From an uncultured Aquimarina sp. (GTDB lineage: Bacteria; Bacteroidota; Bacteroidia; Flavobacteriales; Flavobacteriaceae), in assembly GCA_947503835.1 (NCBI GenBank), contig CANNFM010000005.1, forward strand, positions 62,001 through 126,000: DNA of 64,000 bases, given 5' to 3'. Made by a program: the position numbers and the translations under genes. The notes below the pieces were generated by a model. The model did not search any database, was not told where the DNA came from, and was given only the letters and a program-made list of their open reading frames with translations. Positions 54,597 to 64,000 of this stretch are shown here, piece after piece. Within the stretch, counting starts at the first letter, position 1. Each line of letters opens with the position of its first letter.

Positions 54597-55589
54597 ATGG
54601 CAATATTAAATTTTCAGAAGCCTGATAAAGTTATCATGATCGACTCTACTGAGTTCGATGGTAAATTTGAATTTAGACCATTAGAACCGGGATATGGATT
54701 GACAGTTGGTAACGCTTTGCGAAGAGTTTTGCTATCTTCTTTAGAGGGATTCGCTATAACTTCTCTTAGAATAGAAGGTGTAGATCACGAGTTTTCTACA
54801 ATCTCAGGAGTAGTAGAAGATGTTACAGAAATTATCTTAAATCTTAAGCAAGTACGTTTTAAGCGTCAGATCGAAGATATAGATAATGAATCTGTTACTA
54901 TATCTATCTCAGGTCAGGAGCAATTAACTGCAGGTGATTTTCAGAAGTTTATTTCTGGATTTCAGGTACTAAATCCTGATTTGGTAATCTGTAATATGGA
55001 TAAGAAAATAGCACTTAACCTAGAGATTACTATCGAAAAAGGTAGAGGTTATGTTCCTGCTGAAGAGAACAAGAAAGCTAACGCTCCTATCGGAACAATC
55101 TTTACTGATTCTATATACACTCCTATCAAAAATGTTAAGTATAGCATTGAGAACTATCGTGTAGAGCAAAAAACGGATTACGAAAAATTAGTTTTCGAAA
55201 TTGTAACAGATGGATCTATTCATCCTAAAGATGCGTTAACTGAAGCAGCTAAAATATTAATCCATCACTTTATGTTATTCTCTGATGAGCGTATTACATT
55301 AGAAGCTGATGAGATAGCACAAACAGAAACTTATGATGAAGAATCACTTCACATGAGACAGTTGTTAAAAACTAAATTGATCGATATGGATCTTTCTGTA
55401 CGTGCGCTTAATTGTTTAAAAGCAGCAGAAGTAGACACCTTAGGAGATCTTGTATCTTATAATAAAAATGACTTAATGAAGTTCCGTAACTTTGGTAAGA
55501 AGTCTTTAACAGAGCTTGAAGAGCTTGTTAATGTTAAAGGACTCAACTTCGGTATGGATCTTTCTAAATATAAATTAGATAAAGACTAA
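54597..55589 (+). CDS. rpoA: RNA polymerase alpha subunit
   Basis: The 330-residue alpha subunit has the N-terminal dimerisation domain ([20 protein letters not shown] and [16 protein letters not shown]) and the C-terminal domain (about 255-330, [20 protein letters not shown]) that binds upstream promoter DNA and regulators. It seeds assembly of the core enzyme. A 60-nt gap with a nested hairpin separates it from rplQ. Confidence 0.99.
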   Translation: MAILNFQKPDKVIMIDSTEFDGKFEFRPLEPGYGLTVGNALRRVLLSSLEGFAITSLRIEGVDHEFSTISGVVEDVTEIILNLKQVRFKRQIEDIDNESVTISISGQEQLTAGDFQKFISGFQVLNPDLVICNMDKKIALNLEITIEKGRGYVPAEENKKANAPIGTIFTDSIYTPIKNVKYSIENYRVEQKTDYEKLVFEIVTDGSIHPKDALTEAAKILIHHFMLFSDERITLEADEIAQTETYDEESLHMRQLLKTKLIDMDLSVRALNCLKAAEVDTLGDLVSYNKNDLMKFRNFGKKSLTELEELVNVKGLNFGMDLSKYKLDKD

Positions 55590-55591
55590 TC

Positions 55592-55633
55592 CATCATAAT
55601 TTGCTCCCCAACGAGGGTTGTAGCAAGATGATG
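55592..55633 (+). promoter_or_regulatory. Nested hairpin leader before rplQ
   Basis: CATCAT (55592-55597) pairs with ATGATG (55628-55633), TTGCT (55601-55605) with AGCAA (55622-55626), and CAAC (55609-55612) with GTTG (55617-55620) around a GAGG loop. The structure fills most of the rpoA-rplQ gap and ends 16 nt before the start codon. The position matches the rpsH and rpsD leaders. Confidence 0.5.
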
Positions 55634-55649
55634 ATTAAAATTAAATGTC

Positions 55650-56126
55650 ATGAGACACGGAAAAAAAGTAAATCACTTAGGAAGAAAGACAGCTCATCGC
55701 AAAGCTATGCTTGCAAATATGGCTTGTTCCCTAATTGAGCATAAAAGAATCAATACTACTGTTGCAAAAGCTAAAGCGCTTAAGCAGTTTGTTGAGCCAT
55801 TAGTAACTAAATCTAAAGAGGATACTACGCATAATCGTCGTATCGTATTTGGTAAATTGCGTAATAAGTATGCAGTTACCGAATTGTTTAGAGATGTTGC
55901 TCCTAAAGTTGGTGATAGACCTGGAGGATATACAAGAATTATAAAACTTGGAAATCGTCTAGGAGATAATGCAGACATGGCAATGATAGAATTAGTGGAT
56001 TATAACGAGCTATATAACGCTGGTAAGCCTGCTAAGAAGAAATCTAGAAGAAGAGGTAAAGGAAAGAAAGCTGAAACTGCTCCGGTTGCTCCAGCTCCAG
56101 AAACTACTAATTCTGAAGAAGAATAA
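55650..56126 (+). CDS. rplQ: 50S ribosomal protein L17
   Basis: The 158-residue L17 has [20 protein letters not shown] and the usual core to about residue 120. A basic [11 protein letters not shown] stretch and an Ala/Pro/Glu tail follow; such tails are common in Bacteroidota and are of unknown use. It is the last gene of the super-operon, and a strong terminator follows at 56154-56189. Confidence 0.98.
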   Translation: MRHGKKVNHLGRKTAHRKAMLANMACSLIEHKRINTTVAKAKALKQFVEPLVTKSKEDTTHNRRIVFGKLRNKYAVTELFRDVAPKVGDRPGGYTRIIKLGNRLGDNADMAMIELVDYNELYNAGKPAKKKSRRRGKGKKAETAPVAPAPETTNSEEE

Positions 56127-56153
56127 ATGAAAAGTGTGAATAACACATAATAT

Positions 56154-56189
56154 AAAAGGATAAACGTTTAACGTTTATCCTTTTTTTTT
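56154..56189 (+). terminator. Terminator of the ribosomal protein super-operon
   Basis: A 13-bp stem AAAAGGATAAACG with its complement CGTTTATCCTTTT and a 5-nt loop is followed by T9. It lies 27 nt past the rplQ stop. Confidence 0.9.
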
Positions 56190-56192
56190 GAA

Positions 56193-56200
56193 TAATTTTG
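56193..56200 (+). promoter_or_regulatory. -7 promoter box for carA
   Basis: TAATTTTG matches TAnnTTTG and lies 51 nt before the carA start, just past the terminator. The -33 region overlaps the terminator and is unclear. Confidence 0.4.
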
Positions 56201-56251
56201 AAAAGGTTTTCCCACCTAAAGCGGAAATAGAATATCAATTAAAATTTAAAG

Positions 56252-57367
56252 ATGAAATATCAATCTCGAAAAAAAGCGATTCTTTTATTAGCAGACGGTA
56301 CAATTTTTCACGGTAAGGCCGTAGGAAAAGAAGGTAGTGCTTTTGGTGAAGTGTGTTTTAATACTGGTATGACAGGATATCAGGAGATTTTTACAGACCC
56401 TTCATATTATGGACAACTTATGGTAACTACCAATGCACATATTGGTAATTATGGTACTAATGAAGAAGAAATAGAATCGGATTCAATAAAGATAGCCGGG
56501 CTTATCGTGAAAAATTTTAGCTACGAATTTTCACGCGAATTGGCAGATAGCTCTTTACAGGAGTTTTTAGAAAAACATAACCTCCTTGCAATATCAGATG
56601 TGGATACCCGTGCTTTAGTGAGTTATATTAGAGATAATGGAGCTATGAATGCTGTGATCTCTACAGAGGTTGAAGATATTGATACATTAAAAGAGCAGCT
56701 CGCCAAAGTACCCGATATGAAGGGATTAGAACTAGCATCTAAAGTATCAACTGCTAAACCATATTTCTTTGGAGACCCTAATGCTACATATAAAATTTCA
56801 GCATTGGATATAGGGATAAAGAAAAATATATTGCGAAATCTAGCTAAAAGAGATGCGTATATAAAAGTATTCCCCTATGATACCACATTTGCAGAAATGA
56901 GTGAATGGGAACCAGATGGGTATTTCTTGTCTAACGGGCCTGGAGATCCAGAACCTCTAACCCAAGCTATTGATACTGCAAAAGAAATCATTAAAAGGGA
57001 TTTGCCATTATTTGGGATATGTCTTGGACATCAGGTTATAGCGTTAGCAAACGGTATAAGTACTTACAAAATGCATCATGGGCATAGAGGAATAAATCAT
57101 CCCGTAAAAAATATAGTTTCGGGCAAAGGAGAAATTACCTCTCAGAATCACGGCTTCGCGATCAATAGAGAAGAAACAGAAAAACATACCGATATCGAAA
57201 TCACTCATGTACATCTTAATGATCATACCGTAGCCGGAATCAAAATGAAAAACAAGAACTGTTTTTCTGTACAATATCATCCCGAAGCTAGTCCTGGACC
57301 AAATGATTCGACGTATTTATTTGATCAATTTATTGAGAATATCAAAAACGCAAAAATTACAGTATAA
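56252..57367 (+). CDS. carA: Carbamoyl-phosphate synthase small subunit
   Basis: The 371-residue protein has the N-terminal CPSase domain (FGEVCFNTGMTGYQEIFTDP) and a C-terminal class I glutamine amidotransferase domain with the nucleophile Cys257 in FGICLGHQV and the later His in YHPEASPGP. It releases ammonia from glutamine for CarB in pyrimidine and arginine synthesis. carB is not in the window. It appears to be separate from eno, 186 nt downstream. Confidence 0.97.
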   Translation: MKYQSRKKAILLLADGTIFHGKAVGKEGSAFGEVCFNTGMTGYQEIFTDPSYYGQLMVTTNAHIGNYGTNEEEIESDSIKIAGLIVKNFSYEFSRELADSSLQEFLEKHNLLAISDVDTRALVSYIRDNGAMNAVISTEVEDIDTLKEQLAKVPDMKGLELASKVSTAKPYFFGDPNATYKISALDIGIKKNILRNLAKRDAYIKVFPYDTTFAEMSEWEPDGYFLSNGPGDPEPLTQAIDTAKEIIKRDLPLFGICLGHQVIALANGISTYKMHHGHRGINHPVKNIVSGKGEITSQNHGFAINREETEKHTDIEITHVHLNDHTVAGIKMKNKNCFSVQYHPEASPGPNDSTYLFDQFIENIKNAKITV

Positions 57368-57526
57368 AACTCCGATTCTTTGCATAGGGCTTTGAGCTAT
57401 TTGATAACATCTTAATCTATAACGTTATAGTTGATAACTTACTAATGTTATTGCTGTTTTCGCAGTAAATTAAGAGTTTTTCGAAGGTGCTAAAATTTAC
57501 CGGTTTCGTATATTGCAGAGAATTAA

Positions 57527-58843
<1,317 letters not shown>

Positions 58844-58863
58844 CAATACCTATTTAGGGTAAT

Positions 58864-58901
58864 AAAAAAGAAGCTATCTTTTAAGATAGCTTCTTTTTTT
58901 T
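58864..58901 (+). terminator. Terminator of eno
   Basis: A 17-bp symmetrical stem (AAAAAAGAAGCTATCTT and its complement) with a 2-nt centre is followed by a run of T. It lies 20 nt past the eno stop and is followed by the gltA promoter region. Confidence 0.88.
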
Positions 58902-59020
58902 ATGAATAGTTTAAGAAATAAGATGAAAGGTTAAAAATCATCTAACGATTAATAACATATTAGCGCTATATTTCGTAATTTAGCGACCCTACAATAACAG
59001 CAAAATTCTAAAATAATCAG

Positions 59021-60307
59021 ATGGCAAAAATAGCTACGTTAGAAATCGACGGTAATACATATGAGTTTCCTATTATAGAAGGAACAGAGAACGAATTTGG
59101 AATTGATATTAAGTCACTTAGAGGAGCAACTGGCGGGGTTACTACAATAGACCCTGGCTATAAAAACACAGGTAGTTGCCAAAGTGCTATCACTTTTCTT
59201 GATGGAGAAAAAGGAATCTTAAGATATCGTGGATATTCTATTGAAGAACTAGCAGAGAAGGCAGACTTTCTTGAAGTTTGTTATTTGTTGATTTTTGGCG
59301 AATTGCCAACTGCAGAACAATTAGAAAAATTTGACAAGGATATTAAAGAAGAATCTCAGGTAGATGAAGATATGAAGAAAATCTTAGATGGTTTTCCTAA
59401 AAGCGCGCATCCAATGGGCGTATTGTCTTCTTTAACAAGTGCATTAATTGCTTTTAATCCAGCATCTGTAGATGTAGATTCTGAAGAAGAAATGTACGGA
59501 GCCATTGTAAAAATATTAGCAAAATTCCCGGTACTTGCAGCATGGACAATGAGAAAGAGGAAAAGCCTTCCTCTTGATTATGGAGACAACTCTCTTGGTT
59601 ACGTTCAGAACCTGCATAAAATGATGTTTGCAAAGCCAAATGAAACCTATAAGGCAAACAAAATTGTAAACGAGGCACTAGATAAATTATTAATTCTTCA
59701 TGCTGATCATGAGCAAAATTGCTCTACATCTACAGTACGAATTGTTGGTTCTTCGCACGCAGGGTTATTTGCATCTTTATCTGCAGGAATATCTGCATTA
59801 TGGGGGCCATTACATGGTGGAGCAAATCAGGCAGTAATAGAAATGCTTGAAGCTATAAAAGAAGATGGAGGAGATACTGCGAAATATATAAATAAAGCTA
59901 AGGATAAAAATGATCCTTTCCGATTAATGGGATTTGGACATAGAGTATACAAGAATTTTGACCCTAGAGCCAAAATCATCAAGAAATCTGCAGAAGAAGT
60001 GTTGGGAGATCTTGGGATAGAAGATCCAGTGCTTGATATCGCAAAGGGATTAGCGGAAGTTGCATTAAAGGATGAGTATTTTGTGCAAAGAAAATTATAT
60101 CCTAATGTAGATTTTTATTCAGGGATTATTTATAGAGCTTTAGGGATTCCAACAGAAATGTTTACCGTAATGTTTGCTTTAGGAAGACTACCAGGTTGGA
60201 TTGCTCAATGGAGAGAAATGCGCCTTCGTAAAGAACCAATAGGTAGACCAAGACAAATTTATATTGGCGAAAATTATAGAGCGTTTAAATCTATATCAGA
60301 TCGTTAA
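59021..60307 (+). CDS. gltA: Citrate synthase (type II)
   Basis: The 428-residue enzyme condenses oxaloacetate and acetyl-CoA. The catalytic residues lie in HADHEQNCSTSTVRIVGSSH, WGPLHGGANQAV and GFGHRVYKNFDPRA, followed by the C-terminal catalytic Asp in NVDFYSGI. The N-terminal beta domain (MAKIATLEIDGNTYEFPIIEG, residues 1-21) marks the hexameric, NADH-sensitive-type group. A TAATTTAG box near 58976 could be its promoter. It is closed by a strong terminator. Confidence 0.98.
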   Translation: MAKIATLEIDGNTYEFPIIEGTENEFGIDIKSLRGATGGVTTIDPGYKNTGSCQSAITFLDGEKGILRYRGYSIEELAEKADFLEVCYLLIFGELPTAEQLEKFDKDIKEESQVDEDMKKILDGFPKSAHPMGVLSSLTSALIAFNPASVDVDSEEEMYGAIVKILAKFPVLAAWTMRKRKSLPLDYGDNSLGYVQNLHKMMFAKPNETYKANKIVNEALDKLLILHADHEQNCSTSTVRIVGSSHAGLFASLSAGISALWGPLHGGANQAVIEMLEAIKEDGGDTAKYINKAKDKNDPFRLMGFGHRVYKNFDPRAKIIKKSAEEVLGDLGIEDPVLDIAKGLAEVALKDEYFVQRKLYPNVDFYSGIIYRALGIPTEMFTVMFALGRLPGWIAQWREMRLRKEPIGRPRQIYIGENYRAFKSISDR

Positions 60308-60326
60308 TATATCACAATAAATATGC

Positions 60327-60357
60327 AAAGGCGTTGAAAATTTTCAACGCCTTTTTT
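60327..60357 (+). terminator. Terminator of gltA
   Basis: A 14-bp perfect stem (AAAGGCGTTGAAAA and its complement) without a spare loop is followed by T6. In practice the inner A4/T4 would form the loop. Confidence 0.88.
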
Positions 60358-60462
60358 ATGAAATTTTCAATAGAAAACCGTAAATCTGCCCGATTTAAAG
60401 AATTTGATAAAAATTTTCATGTTTTTTTCAAAGAAATTTACTACCATAAAATAGTCTCTTTA

Positions 60463-60470
60463 TATATTTG
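60463..60470 (+). promoter_or_regulatory. -7 promoter box of the amidinotransferase-fold operon
   Basis: TATATTTG matches TAnnTTTG and is followed by TGCA. The start codon is 49 nt downstream. No clear TTG lies at the -33 position. Confidence 0.45.
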
Positions 60471-60519
60471 TGCAACTACTCAAGTTAATATAAACGATTA
60501 CACTTAAAAACTATTTTTT

Positions 60520-61434
60520 TTGAACTTAAATATACAGAACGAAACATCAAGACTTAGAGCTGTTGTTTTAGGAACAGCAATAAGTAACGGGCCGGTTCCT
60601 AAAGTAGAAGAGGCTTATGATCCAAAATCGATAGAACATATAAAAGCAGGTACATATCCTAAAGAAAAAGATATGGTTACAGAAATGGATGCTGTAGCCA
60701 AAGTTTTCGAAAAATATGATGTGAAAATATATAGGCCACAAGTTATACAGGATTATAATCAGATTTTTGCAAGAGATATTGCCTTAGTTATTGAAGATAA
60801 ATTTATTAAAGCAAATATACTTCCGGATCGTGAAAAAGAAATCAAGGCAATTCAACATGTGATCGATGAGATAGATTCTGATAAAGTATATAAGGCTCCT
60901 TCAGACGATATTCATTTTGAAGGAGGCGATATTATGATTCATAATGATCATATTTTTATTGGCACGTATAAAGGTGAAGATTACCCTGATTGTATTGTAG
61001 CTCGAACTAATATGAAAGGAGTGGCGTATATTAAAACGCTATTTCCAAACAAAACGGTTAAGGAGTTTGACCTTAATAAATCTATGAAAGACCCGAGGGA
61101 TAACGCTTTACATTTAGATTGTTGTTTTCAACCGGTAGGAAAAGATAAAGCTATTATTCATAAAGAAGGTTTTAGGGATCCATTGGATTATGAATATTTG
61201 GTTGATTTTTTTGGGAAAGAAAACCTATTTCATATTGATAAAAATGAAATGTATCATATGAATTCTAATATATTCTCTATTGCAGAAGATGTAGTGATTT
61301 CAGAAAGAAACTTTACTCGCTTAAATGCATGGCTTCGAAGCTTTAATATTACTGTTGAAGAAGTGCCTTATGCAGAAATAGCAAAACAAGAAGGCTTATT
61401 GCGCTGTTCAACAATGCCATTAATACGAGATTAG
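60520..61434 (+). CDS. Amidinotransferase / arginine-deiminase-fold enzyme, TTG start
   Basis: The 304-residue protein has the guanidino-group-modifying (GME) fold. The catalytic triad is visible in HFEGGDI, ALHLDCCF (His) and LLRCSTMPL (Cys near the C-terminus). Members are arginine deiminases, dimethylarginine hydrolases or amidinotransferases; which applies here cannot be decided. The start is a TTG: an in-frame stop lies 15 nt upstream, and the next ATG is about residue 53, inside the fold. The next genes are a possible 26-codon frame and the CtlX-like gene, all within 12 nt of each other. Confidence 0.85.
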   Translation: MNLNIQNETSRLRAVVLGTAISNGPVPKVEEAYDPKSIEHIKAGTYPKEKDMVTEMDAVAKVFEKYDVKIYRPQVIQDYNQIFARDIALVIEDKFIKANILPDREKEIKAIQHVIDEIDSDKVYKAPSDDIHFEGGDIMIHNDHIFIGTYKGEDYPDCIVARTNMKGVAYIKTLFPNKTVKEFDLNKSMKDPRDNALHLDCCFQPVGKDKAIIHKEGFRDPLDYEYLVDFFGKENLFHIDKNEMYHMNSNIFSIAEDVVISERNFTRLNAWLRSFNITVEEVPYAEIAKQEGLLRCSTMPLIRD

Positions 61435-61437
61435 ATT

Positions 61438-61518
61438 ATGAAAGGAGCCAAATTGATTCGGTTAAAACGAACCGATACCATTATTGGCGAATTCCATCTG
61501 TCGGATAATAATAAATAA
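61438..61518 (+). CDS. Possible 26-residue small protein between the two amidinotransferase-fold genes
   Basis: An ATG-initiated frame of 26 codons starts 3 nt after the upstream stop and ends 9 nt before the next start. The peptide begins MKGAKLIRLKRTDTIIGEFH and ends LSDNNK; it is basic and then acidic, without a membrane segment. Its exact fit in the operon is suggestive, but chance cannot be ruled out for such a short frame. Confidence 0.35.
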   Translation: MKGAKLIRLKRTDTIIGEFHLSDNNK

Positions 61519-61527
61519 AATAAACAG

Positions 61528-62457
61528 ATGAAACAGATCACAAATACTATAGTTATGATTCGTCCGGTGAAATTTAGGATGAATGAAGAAACCGCAGTGA
61601 ATAATTACTACCAGGAAGATGTAGGTGTTATAGATGCTAATACAAAAGCACAGCAAGAATTTGATGAGTTCGTTAGCGTATTGAAGAGTGTAGGAGTACA
61701 TGTTATTGTAATCGATGATGACCCAGAGAACGACACTCCGGATTCTATTTTTCCAAATAATTGGATTTCTTTTCATGAGAGCGGAGATATTGGGTTGTAT
61801 CCTATGTTTGCTGTTAATCGCCGTAGAGAACGTAGACCGGAAGTTTTAAATCGTATTGAATCATCTGGTTTTGAGATAAAGAATGTGGTAGATTATACTG
61901 AAGCAGAAGATGAAGGAGTATTTTTAGAAGGTACAGGAAGTCTTGTTTTGGATCGTGTACATAGAAAAGCATATTGTGCACTTTCTCCTCGTGCCGATGA
62001 AGAGCTATTAATCGAGTTTTGTGAAGATTTTGAGTATACTCCGGTAATATTTACTGCCTACCAGACTGTAGAGAAAGATAGGCTCCCTATATATCATACT
62101 AATGTAATGATGGGTGTAGGCGAAACATTTGCAGTGGTATGTCTCGATTGTATCGACGATAAAAAAGAACGAAAAAACGTGGTTAATCATCTAAAGAATG
62201 ATGGTAAGGAGATTATTGCAATCACTGAGGATCAAGTAAATCACTTTGCTGGTAATATGCTGCAAGTTGCAGGTTCAGAAGATAAGCGTTATCTTGTAAT
62301 GTCATCGGCAGCATTTAATAGCTTAACTAAAGATCAAATAACTAAGATAAAAAAGCATTGTGAGATTCTGCATAGTGATCTTAATATAATAGAAACATTG
62401 GGTGGTGGAAGTGCAAGATGCATGATGGCAGAAGTCTTTCTTCCTAAGGAACAATAA
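61528..62457 (+). CDS. ctlX: Citrulline utilisation hydrolase CtlX-like enzyme
   Basis: The 309-residue protein is another GME-fold member with the CtlX pattern: MIRPVKFRMNEET near the start, DSIFPNNWISFH, FLEGTGSLVLD, the catalytic His in YHTNVMM, and the Cys in GGGSARCMMAEVF. CtlX-type enzymes have been linked to citrulline use in Francisella; hydrolysis of citrulline or a related guanidino/ureido compound is inferred. It is probably co-transcribed with the upstream enzyme and the downstream Rrf2 regulator (5-nt gap). Confidence 0.85.
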   Translation: MKQITNTIVMIRPVKFRMNEETAVNNYYQEDVGVIDANTKAQQEFDEFVSVLKSVGVHVIVIDDDPENDTPDSIFPNNWISFHESGDIGLYPMFAVNRRRERRPEVLNRIESSGFEIKNVVDYTEAEDEGVFLEGTGSLVLDRVHRKAYCALSPRADEELLIEFCEDFEYTPVIFTAYQTVEKDRLPIYHTNVMMGVGETFAVVCLDCIDDKKERKNVVNHLKNDGKEIIAITEDQVNHFAGNMLQVAGSEDKRYLVMSSAAFNSLTKDQITKIKKHCEILHSDLNIIETLGGGSARCMMAEVFLPKEQ

Positions 62458-62462
62458 TATAT

Positions 62463-62873
62463 ATGCTTTCAAAGAAAACAAAATATGGGCTTAAGGCGCT
62501 TACTTATATTGCCAGGAAAAGGTGTGATCATCCTGTTCAAATATCTGAGATAGCCCAAAACGAAAATATTTCCCAAAAATTCTTAGAAAGTATATTATTA
62601 ACCTTAAAGAAAAATGGTTTTTTAGGATCAAAAAAAGGAAAGGGAGGAGGGTATTATCTTATTAAAGAACCTAAAGATATTGTTATGGCTTCGATAATTA
62701 GAGTTTTAGAAGGCCCTATTGCGATGTTACCTTGTGTAAGCCTTAATTTTTATGAAAAATGCGATGATTGCCCGGATGAAGACCGTTGTGCAGTACATAG
62801 CCTAATGATTGAAGTAAGGGATAACACTTTAAAAGTTTTGGAAAACAAAACTTTGGCCGATTTTACAGATTGA
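62463..62873 (+). CDS. Rrf2-family transcriptional regulator
   Basis: The 136-residue protein has the winged-helix start MLSKKTKYGLKALTYIARKR, the DNA-recognition region ISEIAQNENISQKFLESILL and the wing GSKKGKGGGYYL. Four cysteines (91, 100, 103, 109) lie where IscR- and NsrR-type members hold an Fe-S cluster, though the spacing is not that of IscR. It may sense iron-sulfur status, oxygen or nitric oxide. It is 5 nt after ctlX, so it may control this operon. Confidence 0.88.
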   Translation: MLSKKTKYGLKALTYIARKRCDHPVQISEIAQNENISQKFLESILLTLKKNGFLGSKKGKGGGYYLIKEPKDIVMASIIRVLEGPIAMLPCVSLNFYEKCDDCPDEDRCAVHSLMIEVRDNTLKVLENKTLADFTD

Positions 62874-62877
62874 TTAC

Positions 62878-63501
62878 TTATTTTTCGACTATTCTTTTGT
62901 ATATATGTGGGCCTCTAATCTTTCCCCATATTTGTTTTCCTTTTTTGTTGTAGCCCCTGTTCCAGATAGATATTTTATCATGGCTGATTACAAAATTACT
63001 AGAAATGTACTCGATTTTACCAGTAGTGCTAGGGCAAGACTTTTTCTTGGTTTTTCCTGAATATATAGTTGATGTATTTTTTTCGAAGTACACTTGGCAT
63101 CCTTCTCTTATTTCTAAACTATCCAAGGTCAATTGGTTAAAAATACGTTTGTCTTTCCATCCTATTTTATAGTCTTTGGCATTACGTATAATATAGCTTG
63201 TGTTTTTAAAAGTAAAAGAGTCTAGTCTTTCATAATTTAATATTCTTTGACTATAAATATAATTTTTCTCTTTCGCATCAGATACTTCAGAGTATATCCA
63301 ATACCCTGGTTTATCTTTCCAGATTTTAATATTTGTCAAATTTAGATGAGCAAACCCTGAGTCATTTTTGGCTTGCTCTTCATTAGAAAATTCCCCAGTT
63401 AATAATGATACTAAGTTATGTAATTCGGGATCTGTTACATCCTTAGAGTTACAACTAAAAAGTAAGGGTAGTATAAGAACAATACGTAAAAGTTGCTTCA
63501 T
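62878..63501 (-). CDS. CpeT/CpcT-like lipoprotein
   Basis: The 207-residue protein has a lipoprotein signal ending LLFSC (Cys17). The rest matches the CpeT/CpcT chromophore-lyase family: LTGEFSNEEQAKND, YIYSQRILNYE, EGCQVYFEK, CPSTTGKIEYISSNFVIS and a C-terminal WGKIRGPHIYKR. In cyanobacteria these proteins attach bilins to phycobiliproteins. This organism is not expected to have phycobilisomes, so the role is different and unknown. It converges on the Rrf2 gene with 4 nt between the stops. Confidence 0.82.
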   Translation of the reverse strand: MKQLLRIVLILPLLFSCNSKDVTDPELHNLVSLLTGEFSNEEQAKNDSGFAHLNLTNIKIWKDKPGYWIYSEVSDAKEKNYIYSQRILNYERLDSFTFKNTSYIIRNAKDYKIGWKDKRIFNQLTLDSLEIREGCQVYFEKNTSTIYSGKTKKKSCPSTTGKIEYISSNFVISHDKISIWNRGYNKKGKQIWGKIRGPHIYKRIVEK

Positions 63502-63581
63502 TTAGTGGTTTTATTAAATATACGATAAAATGCAAAAAAATGCAATTTATCGATAGAACTAAACATTTTATCCTAGTAAAA

Positions 63582-64000
63582 TTAATTTTTTGATACAATC
63601 CTTCGTATCATCCCTCCAAAAATAAAGTAATGAAAAGGAACCATTAGATACCAATATATTCTTCCCGAAATCCCTTTTGGTCTAAAAGTAGCGGTTTGGT
63701 GCAGAATATTTTTTTCATCAATATCAAATTCTAACCAAGCTTCACCCGGGACTTTCATTTCTGCAAAGAGTAACAAGCGCTTATTACTTTTGTCTGCTAC
63801 TAATACCCTCCAAAAATCCAATGCGTCACCAGAGAAGATTTTATCGGGATGAGTTCTACCTCGTCTAAGTCCAACTCCTCCAAAAAATTTATCCATATAC
63901 CCTCTTGCCTTCCACATCCAATCGCCATAATACCATCCTGTTTTACCCCCAATAGCCCAAATGCGATCTATTACTTTGTCGGGATGTGTAACTTTTATTT
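63582..64000 (-). CDS. DUF2867-containing protein, probably an SDR-family oxidoreductase (C-terminal part; runs off the right edge)
   Basis: About 138 residues are visible, and the frame stays open beyond the first internal Met (63917) to the window edge. The motifs IGGKTGWYYGDWMWKARG, GGVGLRRGRTHP, GDALDFWRV, AEMKVPGEAWLEFDI and ISGRIYWYLMVPFHY are those of the DUF2867 domain. This domain usually follows an N-terminal NAD(P)-binding YbjT-like domain, which would lie outside the window. The function is not established. Confidence 0.85.
   Translation of the reverse strand, partial: IKVTHPDKVIDRIWAIGGKTGWYYGDWMWKARGYMDKFFGGVGLRRGRTHPDKIFSGDALDFWRVLVADKSNKRLLLFAEMKVPGEAWLEFDIDEKNILHQTATFRPKGISGRIYWYLMVPFHYFIFGGMIRRIVSKN

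Overview
The window is an AT-rich chromosomal stretch from a member of the Bacteroidota, most probably a marine Flavobacteriaceae. This rests on paired SusC/SusD outer-membrane genes, secreted proteins whose signal peptides end in GQ or AQ, promoters of the TAnnTTTG type, start codons without good Shine-Dalgarno sequences, and the gene order rpsL-...-rplQ-carA-eno-gltA. I saw no tRNA, rRNA, CRISPR array, transposase or prophage gene. The genus is not determined.

Left part (1-19.8 kb). A minus-strand group holds a paraoxonase-like lactonase/arylesterase, a Crp/Fnr regulator and an AhpD-like CxxC protein (partial at the edge). Next come a fasciclin lipoprotein, a DUF2459 protein and a 2027-residue alpha-2-macroglobulin with an intact thioester motif. 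Housekeeping genes follow: mpl, radC, a divergent deacetylase-family gene, a YjjG-type nucleotidase, rarA, a rhomboid protease and rlmB, with several secreted proteins of unknown function between them.

Middle part (19.8-38.5 kb). Two tandem, paralogous susC-susD-lipoprotein sets lie on the minus strand. The inner set is followed by an aryl-sulfate sulfotransferase-like lipoprotein. The outer set is followed by a 1116-residue FG-GAP/ASPIC-UnbV lipoprotein and an unknown secreted protein. No glycoside hydrolase, sulfatase or sigma/anti-sigma pair is present. The two susC genes share a block of sequence just upstream of their starts, which suggests common control. A terminator after each lipoprotein gene separates the uptake genes from the downstream genes.

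Right part (38.8-64 kb). The str-S10-spc-alpha ribosomal protein super-operon is complete and on the plus strand (rpsL to rplQ, including rpmD and rpmJ, with fusA, secY, infA and rpoA). Most gaps are 2-24 nt. The five longer gaps (before rplC, rpsH, rpmJ, rpsD and rplQ) all hold RNA hairpins; four of these end 16-21 nt before the next start. They are good candidates for autoregulatory leaders. After this come carA, eno and gltA, each with its own terminator or promoter-like signal, then two amidinotransferase-fold enzymes (the second CtlX-like) with a possible 26-codon gene between them, an Rrf2 regulator, a CpeT-like lipoprotein and the C-terminal part of a DUF2867 protein at the right edge.

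Most interesting are the set of structured ribosomal-protein leaders and the duplicated SusCD locus with its shared upstream element and non-CAZyme cargo. All function calls come from reading motifs and recalling families; no search was run.
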